A stretch of DNA of 40,599 nt from Thermoactinospora rubra (GCF_002093975.1 NZ_KZ084339.1:317-40915), one strand, 5' to 3'; counted from the stretch's first letter, positions 32,727 through 40,599 are shown. Made by a program: numbers and translations. Notes: generated by a model from the sequence alone, not told the origin.

Positions 32727-33781
32727 GCCGTGCGGTCCAGCCGCGCCACGCCGATGCGGGTGTCTGCCATGCCGTAGAAGACGTAGTGCACACCCTCGAT
32801 CTCCTCGATGGCCGTGGGGAACACGACGTTCGGCACGGTGCCCGACCGCTCCTCGGCGGCCTCGGGTGTCAGCAGTGGCTCCGTGGTGCGGTCCAGCACG
32901 CGGGACGGGTCGGCGGGATCGAGGATCATCGCGCCGGCCGCGTACCTGACTTTCTGCTGCTGCGGGGAGAACGCGACCTCGATGCTTCCCGAGACACCGT
33001 GGTGGAGGAGGAGCCACCCTTCGGGCACCCTTATCGGTGCCGGCCCCGCGCCGATCTTCAGCTCCTCCCAGTCATGGAGCGACAGCGCGACCAGGCGGTG
33101 CCCGCGTGGCCGCGCCAGGGCGGTGATGTCCTTCTCCACCTCGTGAGCGGGGATGTAGGAGATCCAGATGCCGGGACGTTCATCCTCGATCCCGGCCGGC
33201 AGGTGCACGCCCTCGCCCGGGCGGATCCAGCCGAGGTCCCACATCGGCCGGTGCAGGAGGGCGTAGCACGGTTCGCCGTGCGGGCCGGGGACCGGCTCGG
33301 GGAAGTACACGACGTCCTTGTTGGGGAACAGGTTGAGGTCGGTGTCCAGGTCTGGCTCATAGGCGAACTGGAGGGGCCCCAGGCGCTCCCAGTGAACGAG
33401 ATCGTCCGAGACCGCCAAGGCCGGTTTGGGACCGAGCGGGCCGTACGCCACGTAGGTCATCACATACCGCCCCAGGCGGGCCATCCACGTCGTACGGGGG
33501 TCCTCGACACCGGCGTTGGCCAGGCCGCGTTCCCAACCCGCGTCGGGGGCGAGCACGACGCCGCGGCGCTCGACCGCCACCGGCACCCCGTCGTCGAGGA
33601 CCACCTCGGCCAGGCCCACCCTGGAGACGTTGCCGCGGGCCACCAGCCGCGGCAGCAGGTACAGCCGTCCCTCGCGAGTCCAGCCGGAGGCCGGGTTGAG
33701 CACTCCCTCGGCTTCGAGCGGATCTCCCGAGCGTGGGCTCATGACGACGCCGAGGCGGGTCATCGTGTAGGGGATGGTCAC
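32723..33781 (-). CDS. GH130-family glycoside phosphorylase/hydrolase
   Basis: 352 residues of the five-bladed beta-propeller GH130 family, which phosphorolyse or hydrolyse beta-mannosides. The family core is NAGVEDPRTTW near residue 100, with the catalytic Asp in EDPR. Other typical pieces are LNLFPNKDVVYFPEP, GWLLLHHGV and GAMILDPADPSRVLDRT. It starts with GTG at 33781, overlapping the permease stop as GTGA; the next ATG is six codons in. No signal peptide is seen, so it acts in the cytosol on the imported sugar. Together with the next gene, a GH13 enzyme, it suggests that a beta-mannosyl and alpha-glucosyl containing oligosaccharide is used; substrate is inference. Confidence 0.88.
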   Translation of the reverse strand: MTIPYTMTRLGVVMSPRSGDPLEAEGVLNPASGWTREGRLYLLPRLVARGNVSRVGLAEVVLDDGVPVAVERRGVVLAPDAGWERGLANAGVEDPRTTWMARLGRYVMTYVAYGPLGPKPALAVSDDLVHWERLGPLQFAYEPDLDTDLNLFPNKDVVYFPEPVPGPHGEPCYALLHRPMWDLGWIRPGEGVHLPAGIEDERPGIWISYIPAHEVEKDITALARPRGHRLVALSLHDWEELKIGAGPAPIRVPEGWLLLHHGVSGSIEVAFSPQQQKVRYAAGAMILDPADPSRVLDRTTEPLLTPEAAEERSGTVPNVVFPTAIEEIEGVHYVFYGMADTRIGVARLDRTA

Positions 33782-34593
33782 CCTTTGACTCCTGTTCCGA
33801 TGTTGGTCGAGACGAAATGACGCTGAAAGGCGATGAACAGCCCGATGACGGGCGCGGCGAGGACGCAGGCGCCCGCCAGCACCGCGCCGTAGGGGTTGGC
33901 CGCTCGGGCGGCGACGTTGCTGATGTAGTTGGCCAGGGAGACCGCCAGCGGCTGCATGTCCGCCTGCTTGGTGATGAGGAAGGGCCACAGGAACTCGTTC
34001 CACGGGCCGATGAACGTGAGCAGGACGGCGGTCAGCAGTGCCGGGCGGACGAGGGGCAGCGCCACCGACCACAGCAGGCGCAGTTCCCCGGCGCCGTCGA
34101 TGTGCGCGGCGTCGAACAGCTCTTTGGGCAGTTGGAGGAAGAACTGCCGGAAGACGAAGACCGCCGTGGAGTTGATCGCGAACGGCAGGACCATGCCGAG
34201 GTGTGAGTCGGCCAGGCCGTACCCGCGGACGATCAGCACGTAGAGAGGGATGAGCAGCAGCTGGAAGGGGACCACCTGCACGAGCAGGAGGATCGCGAAC
34301 ATCGTGCCGCGCCCGCGGAAGCGCAGGCGAGCCAATGCATAGCCGGCGAGCACGCCGAACACGACGGTGCAGGCGACGACCGCTCCGGTGAAGATGCCGG
34401 AGTTCAGCAAGGAAGTGGCGAGGTTCACCTCCTCGTTGATCTCCCGGTAGTTCTCCAGCGTCAGCTTGCCGGGCGAGGGCACGAGGCCGGCCATGGAGGT
34501 GTCCGGCTCGGCCTGCAGCGAGCCGATGAACATGTAGTAGAAGGGGAACAGGAACGCCAGCGCGCCCATCCCCAGCAGGATCAACCGGCGCAT
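33778..34593 (-). CDS. Carbohydrate ABC transporter permease (MalG type)
   Basis: 271 residues with about six transmembrane helices. The EAA loop of ABC permeases is FDAAHIDGAGELRLLWSVAL near residue 165. The end FQRHFVSTNIGTGVKG is typical of MalG-like CUT1 permeases. It pairs with the MalF-type permease one base upstream. It forms the inner-membrane channel for the sugar delivered by the binding lipoprotein at 35497. No ATPase gene is present, so a shared MsiK-like ATPase encoded elsewhere is expected. Confidence 0.94.
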   Translation of the reverse strand: MRRLILLGMGALAFLFPFYYMFIGSLQAEPDTSMAGLVPSPGKLTLENYREINEEVNLATSLLNSGIFTGAVVACTVVFGVLAGYALARLRFRGRGTMFAILLLVQVVPFQLLLIPLYVLIVRGYGLADSHLGMVLPFAINSTAVFVFRQFFLQLPKELFDAAHIDGAGELRLLWSVALPLVRPALLTAVLLTFIGPWNEFLWPFLITKQADMQPLAVSLANYISNVAARAANPYGAVLAGACVLAAPVIGLFIAFQRHFVSTNIGTGVKG

Positions 34594-34594
34594 C

Positions 34595-35500
34595 TCAGCG
34601 CACCTCCAGCAGACGGCGGCTGAGCCATGACAGGGCGATCACCATGATCACCAGGAGTACGCCGATGGCCGCGGCCATCCCCGGCAGGCCCTGCTCGATG
34701 CCGCGCTGGTACATGAGAAGGACGGGCGAAGCAGAGGCGCCGTTCGGACCGCCGCCGCCCGTCAGCAGGTACGGCTCGGTGAACAGGTTGGCCCCCGTGA
34801 TCGTCGCCAGCACCACCACGAGAAGGGTGGCCGGCCGCAGGGCGGGGACGGTGACGGATCTGAACCGCCGCCAGCGCGTGGCGCCGTCCACGGCGGCGGC
34901 CTCGTACAGCTCCCGCGGCACATTCTGCAGGCCGGCGAGGTAGAGGAGGATGAAGAAGCCGAGCTGCTTCCAGGCGACGAACACCGCGATGAGCGGCATG
35001 GCCAGCGCCTCGTTGACAAGCCACGACGGTTCCGGCGCGAGCGGCCCGAGCAGCCGGTTCACCAGGCCGCCCTCGGAGAACAGGAACAGCCAGACGCCCA
35101 CCACCGCGACGCTGGCGGTCACGTAGGGGACGTAGAAGGCGACCCGCAGGAACGTGCGGGCGTGGATCGCGCGGTTCAGCGCGACGGCCAGGCCCATGGC
35201 GAGCACCACGGTCAGCGGCACGTTGATGAGGAGGAACACGCCGACGTTGAGGAACGCCCGCCGTACGGCCGGGTCCGTCAGGGCCGCGACGTAGTTGCCC
35301 ACCCCGACGAACGGCCGATCCACCCGCGCGCCCGGAGCGGCGAAGAAGTAGTCGTGGAAGCTCATCCAGACGGCGAACCCGAAGGGGTAGGCGAACACCG
35401 CCGCGACGTAGACGGCGTAGGGCGCGATCAGCGCCAGCCCCACGGGTTGCGGTCCGGCCAGAGACGCCAGCCGGCGCCGCGCGCTCGCCACCGCCATCAT
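34595..35500 (-). CDS. Carbohydrate ABC transporter permease (MalF type)
   Basis: 301 residues with six predicted helices and the EAA loop ELYEAAAVDGATRWRRFRSV near residue 210. The N-terminus has GPQPVGLALIAPYAVYVAAV, as in CUT1 MalF/UgpA-like proteins. The ATG at 35500 overlaps the TGA of the binding-protein gene as ATGA, so they are coupled. It is the partner of the MalG-type permease that follows. Confidence 0.94.
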   Translation of the reverse strand: MMAVASARRRLASLAGPQPVGLALIAPYAVYVAAVFAYPFGFAVWMSFHDYFFAAPGARVDRPFVGVGNYVAALTDPAVRRAFLNVGVFLLINVPLTVVLAMGLAVALNRAIHARTFLRVAFYVPYVTASVAVVGVWLFLFSEGGLVNRLLGPLAPEPSWLVNEALAMPLIAVFVAWKQLGFFILLYLAGLQNVPRELYEAAAVDGATRWRRFRSVTVPALRPATLLVVVLATITGANLFTEPYLLTGGGGPNGASASPVLLMYQRGIEQGLPGMAAAIGVLLVIMVIALSWLSRRLLEVR

Positions 35501-36774
35501 GCCTGGCGAGCCAAGGCGTCGATCTTGTCCCGCGCGGCCTTGAACGCTTCGGCCGGCGGCGTGGTGCCGAAGATCACCGCACTGGAGTAGGCGTCACGGA
35601 ACGTCTGCCAGATCGTGATGGAGTTCGGCACGTTCGGCACTTCGACGGTTCTGGCCGCTTGATCGGCGAAAGTCACGTAGTCGGGGTTCTTGGCGAAGTA
35701 GTCGCCGTAAGTGGCGGGCAGGTTCTGGCGCAGGGGCATCTGCCCGGTGGCCTCCAGCAACGCCCCGTCCTGCTCCTTGCTGGTGGCGAACTTCAGCACG
35801 TCCCATGCGGTCGCGCGGTTCCGGCACGCGGAGTACATCGCCACGTTCTTGGCATCGCTGAACGTCTTCACCGACGCGGCGGGTTTGCCCGTCGAGGTGG
35901 GGAGGGGCGCCACGCCCCAGTCGATCTTCTCCCCGTAGACGGCCACGGCCCACGGGCCGACGATCGACATCGCCGCCTTGCCGTCGGCGAAAGCGTCGCC
36001 GTTGTACTTCTCCTTGGGCGCGAGCTTCTCGTCGTAGAGCGTCTTCCAGAACGCCGCGACGCGGTGTCCCTCAGGGGAGTCGAACTGCGCCTTCCCGCCC
36101 TCGACCAGCTGCTTGCCATCCGTCTCCGCGGCGAACAGCGGGTAGAAGTCGAACCACGACTGGAAGAACTCCCCGCTGGGTGCCGGATAGATGGCCGCCT
36201 CCGCCGCTCCGCTGGAGACCAGCTTCCTGCTCGTGGCCAGGAACTCCTCATACGTCGACAGCGGAGGATTCTCGCTGTCGATGCCCGCCTTCTTGAAGAC
36301 CTCCTTGTTGTAGAAGATCATGACGGGGTTGGACTTCCACGGCAGCTGGTAGTACTTGCCGTCAGGCGACTTGTACTGCGTCGCCGCCTGCCCGGTGCGC
36401 GCCTCGATGTAGGAGGCGCCGTCGGCGAAGTCGCTCAGCGGCACCAGGCCGCCCTGCTTCTGGAACTGCGGGACCGCGGCGGGAGCGGTGTTGAACACCA
36501 GGCACGGCGCGTTGCCCGCCGTGATGGCCGCGCTGATGACCTCCTCTGAGGTCTTCCCGGCGGGGATCTCCTCGACGGTGATCTTCTGATCGGCGTGGGC
36601 CTTGTTCCAGGCCTCGGCCATGGCCGTACCCCAGGCCACCTCTTCCTTGTTGTTGGAAAGCCAGATCTTGATCGGCCCGCGCGCGGACGGTGCCGTGTCC
36701 TGTGCACCTCCGTCCACCCCACAGGCCGCGGTTGTGCCGGCGATCAGAAGAAGCAGAGCGGCGTATTTCTTCAT
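35497..36774 (-). CDS. Extracellular sugar-binding lipoprotein (ABC importer)
   Basis: 425 residues. The lipoprotein signal has MKKYAALLLLIAGTTAACGV; the Cys in TAAC (residue 18) is the likely lipid-attachment site. The mature part is a family-1 solute-binding protein: IKIWLSNNKEEVAWGTAMAE, FADGKAAMSIVGPWAVAVYG, and TGQMPLRQNLPA near the end. It captures an oligosaccharide outside the membrane. Trp-rich segments (LPWKSNP, FFQSWFDF) may line the sugar site. The ATG at 36774 follows AAAGGA; a longer frame to 36870 lies in the lacI gene. It lies 37 bases after the lacI gene and shares its transcript. Confidence 0.94.
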   Translation of the reverse strand: MKKYAALLLLIAGTTAACGVDGGAQDTAPSARGPIKIWLSNNKEEVAWGTAMAEAWNKAHADQKITVEEIPAGKTSEEVISAAITAGNAPCLVFNTAPAAVPQFQKQGGLVPLSDFADGASYIEARTGQAATQYKSPDGKYYQLPWKSNPVMIFYNKEVFKKAGIDSENPPLSTYEEFLATSRKLVSSGAAEAAIYPAPSGEFFQSWFDFYPLFAAETDGKQLVEGGKAQFDSPEGHRVAAFWKTLYDEKLAPKEKYNGDAFADGKAAMSIVGPWAVAVYGEKIDWGVAPLPTSTGKPAASVKTFSDAKNVAMYSACRNRATAWDVLKFATSKEQDGALLEATGQMPLRQNLPATYGDYFAKNPDYVTFADQAARTVEVPNVPNSITIWQTFRDAYSSAVIFGTTPPAEAFKAARDKIDALARQA

Positions 36775-36811
36775 TGGTGTTCCTTTGGCGTTGGTTCCGT
36801 TGGCTGTCCGC

Positions 36812-37831
36812 TCAACTGGGCGGAGCGGTCGAGCCGCGCAGGACGAGACGGGTCGGCGGGAGCTCGACATCGGCGACCTCCTCGCCCTCGATGAGGTCGA
36901 GGAGCACGGCCGTGGCGCGTTTGCCCCAGCCGAAGGCGTTCGTGGCCACCGTGGTCAGGGGCGGGTGCATGTAGGCGGCCAGCTCGCAGTCGTCGAATCC
37001 GGTCACCGACAGGTCCTCGGGCACCGACAGGCCCATGGCCCTGGCCGCTGTCTGCCCCGCGATGGCCATGAGGTCGTTGGCGTAGACGATGGCCGTCGGG
37101 CGCGGGTGCCCGGCCAGCAGTTCCCGGGTCGCGGCCGCGCCTCCGGCGGCCGAGAAATCCGATTCGACGACGGGACCCGGCGGAAGGCCGGCCTCGGCGA
37201 GCGCCTGGCGCCACGCACGCGCCCGCCCGGCCCCATGCAGAAACCGCGAAGGGCCCGACACATGCGCGATGCGGGTATGGCCGAGCTCCACCAGATGCCG
37301 GACCGCCGCTGCGATTCCCGGCCCGTCGTCGAGGCATACGGCGGGGAAAGGGGAACGGACATCCGGCCGGTTGAGCGTCACGGCGGGAAGGCCCACCTCG
37401 GCCAGCAGTTGAAGCCGCGGGTCGGCGTGACGGAGATCGCTGAGGAACACGCCGTCCACCCGCCCACCCCGCGCGAGGTTGCGATAGGCGTCCGCCTCGG
37501 CCTGTCCAGGACGCACCACCTGCAACACCAGCGTGTACTCCCGCTCGGCGAGGACCGCCTCCACCCCCGCGATGAAGGCCGGGAAGAACGGATCCGCCTC
37601 CAGCAGACGCGGCGGCCTCGCGATCACCAGGCCCAGCGCGAACGCCCTGGAGGCGGCGAGCGACCTGCCACGCCTGTCGGGTTGCCAGTTGAGCTCGGCG
37701 GCGGCGGACAGGATGCGCTCGCGGGTGTCCTGGCTGATGCCGGGCCGGTTGTTCAAGGTCAGGGAGACCGCGCCCTTGCTGACACCCGCCCGTCGGGCAA
37801 CGTCGGCGATGGTGGGCTTCTTCTTCGGCAC
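36812..37831 (-). CDS. LacI-family transcriptional regulator
   Basis: 339 residues. The LacI helix-turn-helix and hinge read TIADVARRAGVSKGAVSLTL followed by NNRPGISQDTRERILSAAAE (residues 7-46), with the usual Leu hinge region just after. The periplasmic-binding-like sensor domain (about 62-339) has VCLDDGPGIAAAVRHLVELG and GFDDCELAAYMHPPLTTV. It starts with GTG at 37831, five bases after GGAGGG. It is the first gene of the operon it must control, with two palindromic operators at 37845-37877. The ligand is probably a breakdown product of the imported sugar. Confidence 0.95.
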   Translation of the reverse strand: MPKKKPTIADVARRAGVSKGAVSLTLNNRPGISQDTRERILSAAAELNWQPDRRGRSLAASRAFALGLVIARPPRLLEADPFFPAFIAGVEAVLAEREYTLVLQVVRPGQAEADAYRNLARGGRVDGVFLSDLRHADPRLQLLAEVGLPAVTLNRPDVRSPFPAVCLDDGPGIAAAVRHLVELGHTRIAHVSGPSRFLHGAGRARAWRQALAEAGLPPGPVVESDFSAAGGAAATRELLAGHPRPTAIVYANDLMAIAGQTAARAMGLSVPEDLSVTGFDDCELAAYMHPPLTTVATNAFGWGKRATAVLLDLIEGEEVADVELPPTRLVLRGSTAPPS

Positions 37832-37844
37832 GCTACCCTCCGTT

Positions 37845-37888
37845 GTTAAACCGGTTTAACTATTGAACCGGTTTAACGAAGATGTCAA
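37845..37888 (-). promoter_or_regulatory. Carbohydrate operon promoter with two LacI operators
   Basis: Read on the minus strand: perfect -35 TTGACA (37883-37888), an 18-base spacer, and -10 AATAGT (37859-37864). Operator 2 (37862-37877, ATTGAACCGGTTTAAC, one internal mismatch plus the outer base) fills the spacer. Operator 1 (37845-37860, GTTAAACCGGTTTAAC, perfect 16-base palindrome) covers the start-site region. Centres are 17 bases apart. This is a textbook repressor layout for autoregulation of the whole operon. Confidence 0.88.
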
Positions 37889-38208
37889 GAGGGTCGGCCG
37901 ATCGAGGGTCACGGATGATCGTCGCCGTGGTGTTCTGCGGCTTCGGCGGAATCGCGCTGGCGTACGTGGTGGCCTCGGGGAAGAGCGCCGGCGAGATCGT
38001 GCCGGCCGTCGCCTGCCTGCCGAGTCCGCTGAGCCTGCAGTACTTCTACTCCGGCCGGCCGGGCACGGGAGTCGTGCGGTTCTCGATCACCGGCGTGGCG
38101 CACGACGTCGTCTACATTCTGCGGGTCACCACGGCCCTGCACCCGATCATCCTCCCAGCCGGACTCCACCTCCGGCTGGGAGATCTCGATTGCTCGGCAC
38201 AGTCCTAG
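37882..38208 (+). pseudogene. Remnant of a histidine kinase N-terminus (copy of the kinase at 27979)
   Basis: The 108-residue frame carries MIVAVVFCGFGGIALAYVVA and SLQYFYSGRPGTG, matching residues 31-81 of the fused kinase (IVAAVFCGFAGIALMWVL, GLQYFYFGRPGTD). Then FSITGVAHDVVYILRVTTAL matches about 146-167, so some 64 codons between are deleted in frame. It has no His-box or ATPase part. DNA identity is high in the matching blocks. Its ATG (37882) lies in the -35 of the lacI promoter, and the better ATG is 37915; neither has a good ribosome site. Probably untranslated debris of a third kinase copy. Confidence 0.72.
38152..38182. terminator. Hairpin between kinase remnant and GNAT gene
   Basis: An 11-base perfect stem (CTCCCAGCCGG at 38152-38162 with 38172-38182) around a nine-base loop. 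It lies 22 bases beyond the stop of the minus-strand GNAT gene and inside the end of the kinase remnant. It is a likely terminator of the MFS/GNAT transcript. Confidence 0.65.
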
Positions 38209-38651
38209 GCCACGTGCCAGCGGCAGATCTTCTTGGAGAAGACGGTCGCTCCGATACGCCGGTAGAAGCGCTGCGCCGGCACGTTGGCCTCGGCGACCTC
38301 CCACCGGATCACCCGCCCGGCGGCCTTCTCCGCGAGCGTGCGCATCAGCTGTTCGCCGACGCCCTCGCCGCGCTCCCCGGCGCGCACGTACAGGTCGTCC
38401 AGCGCGAGGTACTCCTGGCCGGTCCACAGGCTGACCCGCTCGACCCAGGACACGTAGCCGATCGCCCTGCCCTCCCGCTCGGCGATCAGGTAGCCGACCT
38501 CGGGGCGGGCGAGCAGCTCCGCCAGACGGCCGAGGCTCACCTTCACCTCCCCGCCCTGGTTCTGGTAGTCGCCCAGCTCACGCATCATCGTGAGCAAGGT
38601 CGCGGCGTCATCGGCCGTTGCGGCGCGTATGGCGGTCATGGCGGGCCTCAT
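38205..38651 (-). CDS. GNAT-family N-acetyltransferase
   Basis: 148 residues. The GNAT core includes IRAATADDAATLLTMMRELG at the N-terminus, YLALDDLYVRAGERGEGVGE (acetyl-CoA loop RGEGVG) near residue 95, and NVPAQRFYRRIGATVF near the end. This is the spermidine-acetyltransferase-like or general small-molecule GNAT type; the substrate is unknown. The ATG at 38651 overlaps the TGA of the MFS gene (ATGA); MTAIRAA at 38639 is the alternative with GATGAGG upstream. Coupling with a drug exporter suggests joint resistance to or handling of a small amine or drug, but that is inference. Confidence 0.9.
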   Translation of the reverse strand: MRPAMTAIRAATADDAATLLTMMRELGDYQNQGGEVKVSLGRLAELLARPEVGYLIAEREGRAIGYVSWVERVSLWTGQEYLALDDLYVRAGERGEGVGEQLMRTLAEKAAGRVIRWEVAEANVPAQRFYRRIGATVFSKKICRWHVA

Positions 38652-40225
38652 CTCGTCGTCGTTTCCGCGCCGGCCTGCTCGGCGGTGGCCGCCGGCCGTC
38701 CGGTCGGTGGTACGTGCCGGAGCCTGACGACCGCCAGGACCGCGGCCGCGGCGGCGATTCCGGCGGAGACGGCGGCGGCGACGTTGAGCCCGCCGGTGAA
38801 CGCCTCACGGGCCGGGGCGAGCAGCGCGGCACCCAGGTCAGCGGGGAGGTGCTGGGCCGCCGACACCGCGCCGCCGAGGCTGTCGCGGCTCGCGGCGGCG
38901 GCCTCGGGCGGCAGCCCGGCCGGGAGCGCTCCGCCGGCTTCCGCGCGGTAGACGGCGGCGGCGACGCTGCCGATGATCGCGATGCCGAGCGAGATGCCGA
39001 GATCGCTGCAGGTCGTGGCGAGCCCGGAGGCCGCCCCCGCCTTCTGCGGCGGCGCCGAGCCGACGACCAGATCGGTCGTCAGCGCCATGGACGGCGCGAC
39101 GGCCGGGTAGAGCACGATGAAGCCGGCGATCAGCAAAGGCAACCCGTCGACGCTGCCGACCTGGGTGAGCATGAGGTAGCCGACTACCTGGACGGCGAGC
39201 CCGGCCGCGATGAGGAAGCCCGGGCGCATACGGCGCACCAGGACGGGCGAGAGCGTGGAGACGACCACGAGCAGGGCCGCGCCCGGCAGCACCCACAGGC
39301 CCGCCTGCAGCGGCGAGAGCCCTTCCACGAGCTGCAGATGCTGGGTGAACAGCAGGTAGACGCCGCCGAGCGCGGTCGCGGCGAGCAGGAAGACGCCCAG
39401 CGCGCCGCTGATCGTCGGGTTGGCGAACAGCCGTACGTCGAGAAGCGGCTCGGCCTGGCGCAACTGGCGGACGACGAACCAGGCGCCGAACACCAGCCCG
39501 ATCGCGATGGCGGCCAGCGGGAGCGTGAGCGGCTGCTCCTTGGACAGTTCCTTGACGCCGTAGACGATCGGCAGCAGGGTCGCCAGCGACAGCACCACGC
39601 TGATCAGGTCCAGCCGGCCCGCCGCGGGATTGCGGTGGTCGGGCAGCAACAGCGCCGCGCCGATCAGCACCACCACCATGACCGGCACCGCGATCAGGAA
39701 GGCCGCGCGCCAGGAAAACGCCTCCAGCAGCACCCCGCCGACCAGCGGGCCGACGGCGGTTCCGACGGAGATGCCGCCCGCCCAGACGCCGACGGCGATG
39801 CCGCGCTGTCGCGGATCGGTGAACGTGGCGAAGATCAGGCCCAGGGTGGCGGGCATCTGGGTCGCCGCCGCGACGCCCAGGACGGCCCGCCACAGGATCA
39901 TCAGGCCGGGGTCGGAGGTGTTGGCCGCGATCAGCGAGACGACGGCGAAGACTGCCGCGCCCGCCACCAGCAGCCTGCGGTGGCCGATCCGGTCGCCCAG
40001 CGTGCCCATGGTGACCAGGAGCCCGGCCATGAGGAAGCCGTAGATGTCGATGATCCAGAGAGTTTGCGTGCTGCTCGGCCGAAGGTCCGCGACCAGCTCG
40101 GGAATGGCCAGGAACAGGACGGTGAGCATCATGAACAGCAGCATCGCGGGCAGTGCCAGTACGACCAGGCTGAGCCAGAGCCTGAGCCCGGCGCGCCGGC
40201 CGGCGTCGATCTCCTCGGAGTGCAT
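38648..40225 (-). CDS. MFS drug:H+ antiporter, DHA2 family (QacA/EmrB-like, 14 helices)
   Basis: 525 residues with about 14 hydrophobic helices. Motif A is in GTLGDRIGHRRLLVAGA. Helix 1 carries LALPAMLLFMMLTVLFLAIP. Asp and aromatic residues in IIDIYGFLMAGLLVTMG resemble QacA/SmvA-type exporters of cationic drugs. The antiporter motif C is in GISVGTAVGPLVGGVLLEAF. It acts in the inner membrane, using the proton gradient to expel toxic compounds. AAAGGA is seven bases before the ATG at 40225. It is the first gene of a two-gene unit with the GNAT gene. No adjacent TetR or MarR regulator is in the window. Confidence 0.93.
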   Translation of the reverse strand: MHSEEIDAGRRAGLRLWLSLVVLALPAMLLFMMLTVLFLAIPELVADLRPSSTQTLWIIDIYGFLMAGLLVTMGTLGDRIGHRRLLVAGAAVFAVVSLIAANTSDPGLMILWRAVLGVAAATQMPATLGLIFATFTDPRQRGIAVGVWAGGISVGTAVGPLVGGVLLEAFSWRAAFLIAVPVMVVVLIGAALLLPDHRNPAAGRLDLISVVLSLATLLPIVYGVKELSKEQPLTLPLAAIAIGLVFGAWFVVRQLRQAEPLLDVRLFANPTISGALGVFLLAATALGGVYLLFTQHLQLVEGLSPLQAGLWVLPGAALLVVVSTLSPVLVRRMRPGFLIAAGLAVQVVGYLMLTQVGSVDGLPLLIAGFIVLYPAVAPSMALTTDLVVGSAPPQKAGAASGLATTCSDLGISLGIAIIGSVAAAVYRAEAGGALPAGLPPEAAAASRDSLGGAVSAAQHLPADLGAALLAPAREAFTGGLNVAAAVSAGIAAAAAVLAVVRLRHVPPTGRPAATAEQAGAETTTR

Positions 40226-40457
40226 GAGGAAGTCCTTTCATCTGCCGACTGCCGCTCCGGGCCTTTGGGTGCGGGCCGCGCGCCGAGCGGCTTGTCTGCC
40301 GCCGAGTCTGGTTCGGTCCGGGCGGACGCCACCAGTGCCGCGGGCACGAGCTCGGCGTGCGATCCGCACCTCAGCCGGTGTGCATTCTGCAGGGACCGGG
40401 GTGGATGGCCGGCCGCCTCATCGGCCGGCCCGCTGGAAGATCGTGATCAGGATGCCC
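40226..40457. other. Intergenic region upstream of the MFS gene
   Basis: The 232 bases between the MFS start and the edge-cut hydrolase hold no supported gene; frames here are short and lack family patterns. It should contain the MFS promoter, but no clear -35/-10 pair or palindrome is seen. Confidence 0.5.
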
Positions 40458-40599
40458 TCACCGACCGTCCTCGATTCGGTGGGGCGGGTGCTGGGCGAGG
40501 TTTCGCAGTTGGGGGGCGAGCACCTCGGCGGTGGTGGTGTGGTTGTCCCCCGGTACGGCCCGCAGGGTCGCGGTCGGCAGCAGGCCGGCCAGTGCCCGC
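40458..40599 (-). CDS. C-terminus of an alpha/beta-hydrolase-like protein (cut by window edge)
   Basis: The last 46 codons of a minus-strand gene: RALAGLLPTATLRAVPGDNH, then TTTAEVLAPELRNLAQHPPH and a TGA at 40460-40458. The pattern ALAxLLPxAxLRxVPGxxH, followed by APxLRxLA, matches the end of alpha/beta hydrolases, where the catalytic His stands in GxxH. The bulk of the gene lies outside the window, so the call is tentative. No substrate can be proposed. Confidence 0.5.
   Translation of the reverse strand, partial: RALAGLLPTATLRAVPGDNHTTTAEVLAPQLRNLAQHPPHRIEDGR

Overview
The window is high-GC DNA (GC-rich third codon positions, frequent GTG starts, many ATGA/GTGA/TGATG gene overlaps) from an actinomycete. 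It carries families typical of Streptosporangiales and Streptomyces relatives: a PF04672-type SAM methyltransferase, an XRE/NB-ARC/TPR regulator, a MocR regulator, DesK/NarL-type kinases, and a sugar ABC importer without its own ATPase. Genus is inference only. No rRNA, tRNA, CRISPR array, phage or transposase gene was seen. No stretch longer than about 300 bases lacks a gene; the longest gaps are 26839-27111 and 27688-27978.

Region 1 (1-922): the start of an unidentified gene, cut by the edge, overlaps a two-domain universal stress protein. Region 2 (1042-11342): a minus-strand run of eight closely spaced genes (9708 down to 1042) diverges from a PucR-type regulator. It encodes glyoxylate carboligase, tartronate semialdehyde reductase, hydroxypyruvate isomerase, an APC permease, an SDR dehydrogenase, two CE4 (PgdA/PuuE-like) hydrolases and a sugar-nucleotide-epimerase-like protein. 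The glyoxylate-to-glycerate half is certain. The upstream substrate that is imported and cut to glyoxylate is not obvious, so this is the best candidate for an undescribed catabolic pathway.

Region 3 (11343-20950): small regulator-plus-enzyme units. A decayed luciferase-like monooxygenase fragment precedes a metallophosphoesterase, which diverges from a MocR regulator. A TetR regulator diverges from an SDR/SugE pair across a double operator. An SGNH hydrolase follows. An HxlR regulator diverges from a quinone-oxidoreductase-like MDR across a perfect 20-bp palindrome. Then come a SAM methyltransferase and an SDR/TetR pair.

Region 4 (21115-30366): signalling and envelope genes. A membrane-anchored DJ-1/PfpI-like protein ends at a strong hairpin. 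Next are a NarL-type response regulator, a receiver-only paralogue, an XRE/NB-ARC/TPR regulator, a secreted DUF5648-like repeat protein and a 795-residue histidine kinase built from two fused kinase modules. The first kinase module has lost ATP-binding residues and the second regulator has lost its DNA-binding domain. The set looks like a duplicated two-component pair that specialised. A truncated third copy of the kinase N-terminus lies at 37882-38208.

Region 5 (30389-40599): a GNAT gene with odd ACTCATCG repeats in its leader, then a LacI-controlled carbohydrate operon (37831 down to 31066): lacI, binding lipoprotein, two permeases, a GH130 enzyme and a GH13 alpha-glucosidase interrupted by a single-base frameshift. 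Its promoter has two palindromic operators, one between -35 and -10 and one at the start site. The window ends with an MFS drug exporter/GNAT pair and the tail of an alpha/beta-hydrolase-like gene.
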